From the NCBI GenBank assembly GCA_017451395.1, contig JAFSPR010000102.1, positions 1 through 48,472 on the forward strand: a stretch of DNA of 48,472 bases. Direction: 5' to 3'. The translations under genes were made by a program, and so were the position numbers. The DNA is from Bacteroidales bacterium (GTDB lineage Bacteria > Bacteroidota > Bacteroidia > Bacteroidales > UBA932). Position 1 is the stretch's first letter. Every line of letters begins with the position of its first letter. Under the pieces are notes generated by a model. The model did not search any database. It was not told the DNA's origin and worked only from the letters and a program-made list of their open reading frames with translations. Below are positions 41,429-48,472 of the stretch, piece after piece.

Positions 41429-43714
41429 ATGAAAAAGTCAATCAGTATAACAGCAGTTTTTGCAGCGCTTCTTTCAATCGCGGCGTGCCAGCAGGTACCG
41501 GAGCCCGGGCAGGACGTTTCAAGTGAAAACGGAATCCGCCTCACTTTTACCTGCGGGGACATTAACACCAAGGCGGTTAAACCCGGCGTTGGCAACGAAA
41601 ACCTTATCAAAACGCTGGACGTTTTCCTGTTTAGCAATTCCTACCCGGAATTCAGGCACCATTCGCGCTTCTCTCCGGAGATTGAATCCTATTTTACCTG
41701 CTTCATTCAAGCCTCGGCTATAGCGGACGGTGAATATAAGGTATTCTCTATCGCAAACTATCCCGGTCCGGAATCCGACTTCTATGACAGTGGCAACCCA
41801 ACCACTATGGCATTTTTGCAGGCACTTGCGCTAAGCGAGGGTTCCCACCGCACTTTCACCCAAGAAGCCGGCGGCAACATAATGCCTGCCGAAGATGAGG
41901 ACCTTAGCCTTGTTATGACAGGCCTGGCAGAAAACATCCACGTGGCTCCAGTTCTCGGTCAGAATCTGGTAGGTAAAGCAAATGTGGAACTTAAGCGTCT
42001 CCCTGCCAAGGTTACAATGGATTTTTACCTGAAGGATGAGGTCAATCACGACAAAGGGAACGTCACCGAAGTCTGGACCCCTCTCACCGAAGGCAGCAAT
42101 ATTCGCGTGTACCTTTGCAACGGTACCACGGAAGCCCTCGTGGGCGGTGTTGACGCAAACCATACCTTATTTGATTATTATCCAAATATTAACAATACAG
42201 CCATATCTGGAAAAGCCGATTTCTCTACTGCTTTTTCAAGTGCGTCGTTCTATACCTATCCGGAAACTTGGTCTTACGGTTCGGCCACGGAGCCTTACCT
42301 TAAACTCATAGTTCCCTGGAAACTTTCCCGAAGCACTTCCGGAATAGTGCAGCAATCCCAGAAGGAGTACTATTATAAGGTAATGCTTCCCACCAACGCC
42401 TTTGAGAGCAATAACTGGTATCACCTTGTCCTTGACGTCACTCAACTTGGCGGTAATGCCGATGACGAGGCCGTGAACGTCCCTTGCGGCTATCAGGTAC
42501 TGGACTGGAGAACTGGCAGCGCTATTTCTTCCTCTATGTCTCCCGGTTACTACCTGGATGTGAACGTACCTGATCCTATGGATATCAAGTTCTACGGCAA
42601 CACACTGGATATCCCGTATTTTGCCAGCGGTACAGTTGCTATCCGCAGCAAACAGTTGGATTATGAGTATTTCCGTACCGGTACTCATGTGACCGAGGAT
42701 CCGGGCGCAGCAGTCGCAAAAGCAACTGACGGCGATTTTATCCACATCGATCACACGTTGAAATACGATTTCACTACGGATGATTATGACGTGTCGCCTT
42801 ATACCTTTACAATCGTCCTGCAACTAGCAAATGACGATATCGGGCAGTACGACAAAACCTTGAAGGTTACGCAGTATCCGCCGCTGTATATTACCAATAC
42901 AGATACGTATAACTCCGCCAACAGTCCGTCTAACGTATACGTCAATAACTATAACGCGACTACCGCCAGAGTTAAGGTTTGGGACGACTCGGGCCTGAGT
43001 ACCACCAGTACCATTTCAGCCACGTACCAGCCTCATTACTTAGGCTCTATCAACTACAATTTAGGGGCTGTTCCGTCTTTCGACCCTAATGCCAGTAATC
43101 AGAATCCTAACATCTATTCTGTTACTACAACCATCCTTAAATTCACGCCTGTTATCAATGGTGGCCCGTTCGAGACGGTTCTTGGAGATCCCCGTGCAGC
43201 CGCCACCAATGAATATAGCTCCCTTTTGAACGGGGGTGATGCAGGTAATCCTCTTACCGATTATCGTCCTACAGACCCTGATGCGCAGAATGTGATTTCT
43301 CCTAAATTCATCTCTGCTTCCTCTTACGGAAGAACTTATGCTGTTTCCTATGAGGGCGCAAGGAAGAGATGTGCCGCTTATCAGGAATCCGGTTATCCCG
43401 CAGGCCGATGGCGCCTTCCTACCAAGGCGGAAATCCTTTTCCTCCAGAAACTTAACACTGATAATAAGATCCCGAAGCTTTACGGCACATCCCAGGAATC
43501 AGGTTATTGGGCGGCCGGTCATCTTCTTTTCATTCAGGATTCCGGCGGCAACGATACGTTTATGACAATCGATGATGCCGATGCTTCTGGTGGTACAAGT
43601 GCCGTCACCTACAACGGTCTTAGCGGATATGTCCGTTGCGTCTATGACACCTGGTATTGGGGAGAAGACCCTGTTTCAGGAACCGGTTGGCTTGGATACC
43701 AAACCAGTCTTTAA
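41429..43714 (+). CDS. Fimbrial subunit with FimA-like N-terminus and lectin-like C-terminal domain, candidate tip adhesin
   Basis: A 761-residue lipoprotein (lipobox IAAC, Cys20). Residues about 30-340 are fimbrillin-like: DINTKAVKPG, IKTLDVFLFSN, VELKRLPAKVTMDFYL and NNWYHLVLDV. Further beta domains follow. The last about 130 residues, with ARKRCAAYQESGYPAGRWRLPTKAEILFLQKL and a closing YVRCVYDTWYW, resemble the DUF1566/FISUMP C-type-lectin-like fold. Such C-terminal domains are expected on pilus tip adhesins. The two Cys may form a disulfide. It is joined to the previous gene with a 6-base gap. Confidence 0.78.
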   Translation: MKKSISITAVFAALLSIAACQQVPEPGQDVSSENGIRLTFTCGDINTKAVKPGVGNENLIKTLDVFLFSNSYPEFRHHSRFSPEIESYFTCFIQASAIADGEYKVFSIANYPGPESDFYDSGNPTTMAFLQALALSEGSHRTFTQEAGGNIMPAEDEDLSLVMTGLAENIHVAPVLGQNLVGKANVELKRLPAKVTMDFYLKDEVNHDKGNVTEVWTPLTEGSNIRVYLCNGTTEALVGGVDANHTLFDYYPNINNTAISGKADFSTAFSSASFYTYPETWSYGSATEPYLKLIVPWKLSRSTSGIVQQSQKEYYYKVMLPTNAFESNNWYHLVLDVTQLGGNADDEAVNVPCGYQVLDWRTGSAISSSMSPGYYLDVNVPDPMDIKFYGNTLDIPYFASGTVAIRSKQLDYEYFRTGTHVTEDPGAAVAKATDGDFIHIDHTLKYDFTTDDYDVSPYTFTIVLQLANDDIGQYDKTLKVTQYPPLYITNTDTYNSANSPSNVYVNNYNATTARVKVWDDSGLSTTSTISATYQPHYLGSINYNLGAVPSFDPNASNQNPNIYSVTTTILKFTPVINGGPFETVLGDPRAAATNEYSSLLNGGDAGNPLTDYRPTDPDAQNVISPKFISASSYGRTYAVSYEGARKRCAAYQESGYPAGRWRLPTKAEILFLQKLNTDNKIPKLYGTSQESGYWAAGHLLFIQDSGGNDTFMTIDDADASGGTSAVTYNGLSGYVRCVYDTWYWGEDPVSGTGWLGYQTSL

Positions 43715-43742
43715 CGAATTGCTTGACGAGATTTAAAGAGAT

Positions 43743-46700
43743 ATGAAAAAATTATATTCCATATTTTCAGTCTTGCTTGTGCTTGCTTCCGTGTCCTGTA
43801 CACGTGAGGAGCCGATATCCATAGCCAATTTTGAAAATGAGGGCGCAACAGTTCCAGTTGTCATCTCTTTCCAGGAGCCATTGGTCCTTCAGGCCTCTAC
43901 CAAGGCCGAGCCAGGAATGGAAATGGGGGTTGAGCCTGCAATCAGCAGCATCAACGTTGCCATTTTCGGTACAGACCGCTACCTGAAAGACTATGTGAGC
44001 GCCTATCCTTGCGATGCGCAGGGCAATCCCCTCGGCGGAGGCTTTGCATCTCAGAATGCGACATCGGCCTATTTCCTTGCCCGTCTTCCCATCTCTTCCA
44101 AGGAGCGCGTGCTCCATATCATCGCCAACGGCCCGTCATCCCTGCCGTTCAATGCATATGAGAACGATATTATGCAGAACATGACGGTCACCGACGGCAA
44201 CGGCGCATATTGGCAGCGTGTTGTCCTCCCCGACGGAATTCAAATAAAGGAAGTTGACGGAAACCCCGAGCAAACTCCTGAAGGAGAATATATCCCTACT
44301 GACGCAACCGTAGCAGCCCTTTGCAACCTCACCCTCATCCGTAACTTTGCCAGCATCACCGTTACCGAAGAAGCGGCAAACTTCGAGATTGTCTCCTACA
44401 CGCTCTGCAATATGCCCAGGAGCGGTGCCATCGCCATGTACAGCACCAACCACGGAGACTGGGTTTCAGGCTACACAGACCCTGCCCTCACGCTGTCCAA
44501 TTACATCTACAATTACGGCGGAAAAGACTATCTGGGCTTCCCCACAAATCCTGATATAGATACCGATATCCCTACCACGGTGGATGCATTTAACGCCCCG
44601 GGCGTATCTGTCGCCGCGGGTGAAACTATCTATGTATATGAGAGGGCTGTCACCACAGAAAATCCGCCTTTCATCCTGATGGCGGCACGTTATGTTTCCA
44701 GTGGCACTCCGGATTCCTCAACACCTATCCACTACTACCGACTGGACCTTGCTCTGGAAAGCGGATACTTCCCTATTTACAGGAATTTCACCTATGGCAT
44801 CAAAATCTCCGAAGTGTCGGTGGACGGTTACGAGAATATCTCCGATGCTGCGGGTCATAACAGCGGAAGCAACTTCTCCGTTTCCCTTGATACCCGCACC
44901 CTTCCCGACGTTTCCAACGGTGTTGTGCGTCTTTATGTAGAGCAGCCCAACTTTGACTGGGTGTACACTGCTGACAGCCAGAAATTCTGGTACAAGTTCC
45001 TGCTGAACGGTGCCGCCAGCGGCAACCTTAACGGGAACGTTACGGTTACCGAGAAAGAAGGCAATGCCATTAAAACGCTTTCCGTAGACGGCAGCGACAG
45101 CGCAAACAACCAGCGTTATGTGAACTATACGCTGAATGTGCCCAATGGTACGTCCACACTTTCTTCCACCCTGCAGTTGATAGGAACGTATAACGACGGC
45201 GGAGACATCTACAGGCTTGTCCGTATGGTTACAATCCGTGTGTTCAACGCCAAGGAAATATCTCCATCTCTTTCACCCGCTACGGTTGCGGACGAGGAGG
45301 GGCAGCTCACAACCCTGAGTATTCCACTTCCCTGGGATCTTCAGGCCTCTATGTTCCCTATGGAAATCCTGATTGAGGACAGCGCCAAGGCATTGAATCC
45401 TGCTTCCAATGAAAATATGCCTGTGAAAACCACCGGTATAGAGAATCTGGAAGAGCCCTTCAAGTCGCTTTCCGGAAACAATCAGTCTTCATACTGCTTT
45501 GTCCGCACCCTCAACTGGTCTGAATACCAGCGCCTGAAGAACAACGCAGAACTTTCCGGAAGTGACGACATTATCCTCACCTGTGATTTTGAGACCACAA
45601 AGGCTTTCTCAACTTCCACGGTGTATGTCTATAACAAGTATTTCAAAACCGATGCTTCCGGTGTAACCACCGCCCAGACAACACTGACCGGTGACGCCAA
45701 CAACAATATCACGCCTAACCGTCAGACAGTCTCCGGAACTGCTGCCACCGTCAGGGTGAAATCTACCGGAAACTGGGTGCTTAATATAAGTATGGCTAAT
45801 GGTGGCGTAGCTGCCGGCGCATCCATCAGTCCTTCCAGCGGCAGTGCAACCGCAGGACAGGATGTTGCCGTTACCCTGCCAGAGAACGTGACGGAGAATG
45901 CCATACGTTATCTGGTCACCCTCACCAACACTTCATCCAGCCTTGTCCGTACGGCCTACATCACCCAGGAAGGCATTATGATGAAACTGACATCGGCAAC
46001 AACTACTGTCGACAACGGCGACAACTCGGTGACCGTCACCGTTGAGTCCGGCACAAACTATGTCATTGAACTTATTGATGAAGGCGGAAATGTTCTCAGT
46101 ACATCCGCAGATCAAACGCCTACAACCGGCCCTACTAATTATAATGTAAACATACCGCAGAACACTACAATCCACGAGCGTAGATTCACGGTGCGTGCAC
46201 GTAACCTTAGCAGTACTGTTTGGGAAGATATAATCATCACCCAGGAGCCCGGTGTGGTAAGCGTATCTGCCGCCAACGATGAACTCCGTAAGTCCGATAC
46301 ATCGGCAAGCGTACATCTGGTCAGCAGTTTTGCCACCAACCTTAAGGCCTACGTTCAGGGTAATGACACGCCCATCTACACTGCTGCTATTGCCGAAACT
46401 GCAGGCCGCGATGAAACAATTACAGGCATTCCTGTCAATGGTACAGGCTCTGACCGTCACATCATCGTAAATCTTTGCGACACTTCTACAGGAGATGTCC
46501 TCGCATCCAAGACGTTGACGCAACTGGGAACATCGTACATCAAACTCACCACCGCCAATGCCAACATTGGCAACACTACCACTTCGGCATCTATCAATGT
46601 AGATTCCGAGGCAGCGTGGACATTGACTGTGAACGGTACTCTCAGCGGTGCCAGCGTGTCTCCTTCAAGCGGCCCTGCCGGTTCAACCAATGCTGTTACC

Positions 46701-47768
46701 CTCACTGTTCCCGTGAATAACAGGCTGCAGCCTCAAACCTATACCGTCACGGGTGACAACGGCTCTCACAGCAACTCCGTCACCGTTACCCAGGCTGCCG
46801 GTACTGCTACACTGAGTATTGTGGACAGCAATATCTGGATGAGTGCTACATCTGCTAATGCGAACGTATCCTCCAGTTTCCCTACCGTTCTGAAGGTTTA
46901 CGTTCCCGGTAATCCCAGTCCTGTGTTCACAAAGGACGTGGCGGCAGCCGCAGTCCATAATGAAGCCCTCACCCTGCCGGCCAACACTACCGGCGCCAAC
47001 CGCACCATCAGGGTTGACCTTTGCAATGAGGACGGAATAGTTGTGGCTACCGGTAACATAGTTCAGGCAGGAACACCTGCGTTCTCACTTACCGCAGCAT
47101 CAACCTCGGTAATAGGTAATGCAACCACTACCACCATCCAACTGGTTTCCGAACTCCCTTGCGACCTTACCGTGGATGGCGATGGCGCAAGCATTTCCAC
47201 CCCTCTTGGAACCACCGGTGTTACAACCGATGCCGCCGGAACCACCATCACGCTCACGATGCCCGTCAACTACACCACATCTGACGTGCCGTTTACCGTG
47301 AAGGCCTCCAGGACCAGTTATGCCGACCAATCCGTGGTTATTACCCACCGTAAGGCCACCCTGCGCACCGGCCAGACGGTAACGTTCCCTTGCGGCAGTG
47401 GACGCGTGTATTCAGGTAGCACCTTGACTGATACAAGAAACGGTATCACTGCGACCTTCGAAGGGACCCTGAACTCTACCTCCAGCACGAACCATATCCG
47501 CTTTGGCAGTGGAACACAGTTGCGTTTCACCACTGACGGCACGAAGGTTTATGAAATAACTAATGCATCTTTTGAGTTTACAGGGAATAATTATCGACCC
47601 AATGGTGGTTCTGCATCAAACGGAACGATGAGTTGGGGAACAACCACCACCTGGACTAAGAGCGGCACCAATCCTGTGAAGTCTCTTGACATTACATTTA
47701 CCAGGGCGGGCTACACCTTCAGGTTGTCATCCTTCACCGTAACTTACACAGATTACCAGTGGAACTAA
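43743..47768 (+). CDS. Giant fimbrial/adhesin lipoprotein with six tandem BACON-like domains
   Basis: A 1341-residue lipoprotein (lipobox SVSC, Cys19). The N-terminal part (about 30-370) is fimbrillin-like, with LQASTKAEPG, ISSINVAIFG and LIRNFASITV. A middle beta-rich region (about 380-650) follows. Six Ig-like BACON-type repeats end in TQ-like strands at about 741, 833, 926, 1016, 1108 and 1201, spaced 90-94 residues. A C-terminal beta-sandwich (about 1206-1341, ending FRLSSFTVTYTDYQWN) may bind carbohydrate or mucin. Repeats 3 and 5 are clearly more alike than the others. It would extend far from the cell as a stalk or tip adhesin. It is the last gene of the operon. Confidence 0.8.
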   Translation: MKKLYSIFSVLLVLASVSCTREEPISIANFENEGATVPVVISFQEPLVLQASTKAEPGMEMGVEPAISSINVAIFGTDRYLKDYVSAYPCDAQGNPLGGGFASQNATSAYFLARLPISSKERVLHIIANGPSSLPFNAYENDIMQNMTVTDGNGAYWQRVVLPDGIQIKEVDGNPEQTPEGEYIPTDATVAALCNLTLIRNFASITVTEEAANFEIVSYTLCNMPRSGAIAMYSTNHGDWVSGYTDPALTLSNYIYNYGGKDYLGFPTNPDIDTDIPTTVDAFNAPGVSVAAGETIYVYERAVTTENPPFILMAARYVSSGTPDSSTPIHYYRLDLALESGYFPIYRNFTYGIKISEVSVDGYENISDAAGHNSGSNFSVSLDTRTLPDVSNGVVRLYVEQPNFDWVYTADSQKFWYKFLLNGAASGNLNGNVTVTEKEGNAIKTLSVDGSDSANNQRYVNYTLNVPNGTSTLSSTLQLIGTYNDGGDIYRLVRMVTIRVFNAKEISPSLSPATVADEEGQLTTLSIPLPWDLQASMFPMEILIEDSAKALNPASNENMPVKTTGIENLEEPFKSLSGNNQSSYCFVRTLNWSEYQRLKNNAELSGSDDIILTCDFETTKAFSTSTVYVYNKYFKTDASGVTTAQTTLTGDANNNITPNRQTVSGTAATVRVKSTGNWVLNISMANGGVAAGASISPSSGSATAGQDVAVTLPENVTENAIRYLVTLTNTSSSLVRTAYITQEGIMMKLTSATTTVDNGDNSVTVTVESGTNYVIELIDEGGNVLSTSADQTPTTGPTNYNVNIPQNTTIHERRFTVRARNLSSTVWEDIIITQEPGVVSVSAANDELRKSDTSASVHLVSSFATNLKAYVQGNDTPIYTAAIAETAGRDETITGIPVNGTGSDRHIIVNLCDTSTGDVLASKTLTQLGTSYIKLTTANANIGNTTTSASINVDSEAAWTLTVNGTLSGASVSPSSGPAGSTNAVTLTVPVNNRLQPQTYTVTGDNGSHSNSVTVTQAAGTATLSIVDSNIWMSATSANANVSSSFPTVLKVYVPGNPSPVFTKDVAAAAVHNEALTLPANTTGANRTIRVDLCNEDGIVVATGNIVQAGTPAFSLTAASTSVIGNATTTTIQLVSELPCDLTVDGDGASISTPLGTTGVTTDAAGTTITLTMPVNYTTSDVPFTVKASRTSYADQSVVITHRKATLRTGQTVTFPCGSGRVYSGSTLTDTRNGITATFEGTLNSTSSTNHIRFGSGTQLRFTTDGTKVYEITNASFEFTGNNYRPNGGSASNGTMSWGTTTTWTKSGTNPVKSLDITFTRAGYTFRLSSFTVTYTDYQWN

Positions 47769-47793
47769 CCTCCCGGTAATCTCCCTCATAATG

Positions 47794-47832
47794 AAAATTG
47801 GGTGACCTTCGGTTGAAGGCCACCCAATTTTT
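47794..47832. terminator. Strong bidirectional intrinsic terminator
   Basis: A 10-bp stem (47795-47804 with 47821-47830) continues after one mismatch into a further 5-bp stem (47806-47810 with 47815-47819) around a GGTT loop. A/T runs flank both sides. It lies between the convergent fimbrial operon and groEL and can end transcription from either direction. Confidence 0.88.
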
Positions 47833-47848
47833 AAATAAGAGGAAATGA

Positions 47849-48472
47849 TTACATCATTCCGCCGGCGGGCATTGCGGGGGCTGCGGGAGCGGGCTCCGGG
47901 ATGTCAACGATACCGCATTCGGTGGTGAGGAACATACCGGCTACGGAAGCGGCGTTCTCAAGAGCCACGCGGGCCACCTTGGTAGGATCAATAACGCCGG
48001 CCTCGTACATCTTCACGTATTCGTCCGTGCGGGCGTTGTAACCGAAGTCACCCTTTCCTTCACGGATCTTGTTGATGATGACGGATGCCTCTACACCTGC
48101 GTTGGCTGCGATCTGACGGAGGGGCTCCTCAATTGCGCGCTCGATGATGTGGATACCGGTGGTCTGGTCATCGTTCTCACCCTTGAGACCCTTCAGGGCC
48201 TCTGCTGCACGGATGTATGCTACGCCGCCGCCGGGAAGGTAACCTTCCTCAACTGCTGCACGGGTGGCGTTAAGGGCGTCGTCCACGCGGTCCTTCTTCT
48301 CCTTCATCTCAACTTCAGTGGTAGCACCCACGTAGATTACTGCTACGCCGCCGGCAAGTTTGCCAAGACGCTCCTGGAGTTTCTCGCGGTCGTAGTCGGA
48401 CTTTGTGGTCTCAATCTGGGCACGGATTTGATCGGCCCTGTCCTTGATGGCAGCCTGGTCTCCAGCGCCGCC
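47849..48472 (-). CDS. groEL: GroEL chaperonin, C-terminal 207 residues (5' end outside window)
   Basis: The visible part begins [20 protein letters not shown] at the right edge and includes [46 protein letters not shown], the [12 protein letters not shown] segment, [18 protein letters not shown] and a terminal Ala/Pro-rich MPAGGMM. This is the intermediate and equatorial C-terminal portion of the 60-kDa chaperonin, including the ATP-site region. It folds cytoplasmic proteins with GroES, which should lie upstream, beyond 48472. Confidence 0.98.
   Translation of the reverse strand, partial: GGAGDQAAIKDRADQIRAQIETTKSDYDREKLQERLGKLAGGVAVIYVGATTEVEMKEKKDRVDDALNATRAAVEEGYLPGGGVAYIRAAEALKGLKGENDDQTTGIHIIERAIEEPLRQIAANAGVEASVIINKIREGKGDFGYNARTDEYVKMYEAGVIDPTKVARVALENAASVAGMFLTTECGIVDIPEPAPAAPAMPAGGMM

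Overview
The window looks like a Bacteroidales (Bacteroidota) chromosome. It carries a SusC/SusD polysaccharide utilisation locus, lipoprotein signal peptides, TAnnTTTG promoters with a TTG element about 20 bp upstream, an UpxY-like NusG paralogue, an AraC protein with an N-terminal membrane domain, and fimbrillin-family lipoproteins. I see no insertion sequence, tRNA, rRNA or CRISPR array. No gene-free stretch exceeds 300 bases; the two largest (14442-14684 and 38471-38673) hold promoters and structured leaders.

Region 1 (125-11137, minus strand) is one operon read right to left: GH3 beta-glucosidase, GH144-type glucanase, SusC, SusD, a LamG-domain lipoprotein, a second GH144-type enzyme with an Ig-like domain, and a small secreted protein. 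GH144 plus GH3 points to use of beta-1,2-glucan or sophorooligosaccharides: surface cleavage, SusCD import, then trimming to glucose. No regulator lies beside it.

Region 2 (11255-12571, plus) is a lone, AT-richer Fic-family gene whose catalytic His is replaced by Cys.

Region 3 (12594-37304) is a Wzx/Wzy-type capsule or exopolysaccharide locus. A leftward pair encodes the initiating phosphoglycosyl transferase and an UpxY/NusG-like antiterminator. Divergently, about 20 tightly packed and mostly overlapping genes run for 22.6 kb: two outer-membrane barrel proteins, a dTDP-Fuc3NAc/Qui3NAc-type sugar pathway (two FdtA-like cupins, acetyltransferase, aminotransferase), two acyltransferases, seven glycosyltransferases, flippase, polymerase, two pyruvyltransferase-family proteins, Wza, a Wzc-like tyrosine kinase with a (Gly-Tyr)14 tail, a HAD hydrolase and a nucleotidyltransferase-like protein.

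Region 4 (37376-47768, plus) is a fimbrial (type V pilus-like) locus: a membrane-anchored AraC regulator, a promoter with 21-bp-spaced direct repeats, a 58-residue peptide of unknown role, and four fimbrillin-like lipoproteins. The last has 1341 residues with six tandem BACON-like domains. A strong bidirectional terminator separates it from groEL, which runs off the right edge on the minus strand.

The most unexpected signal is not a gene. The heptamer GGCCGAT/ATCGGCC occurs about 61 times by hand count, roughly one per 800 bp and about nine times the random expectation. It is on both strands and in both orientations relative to genes, absent from the Fic gene and sparse in the fimbrial locus.
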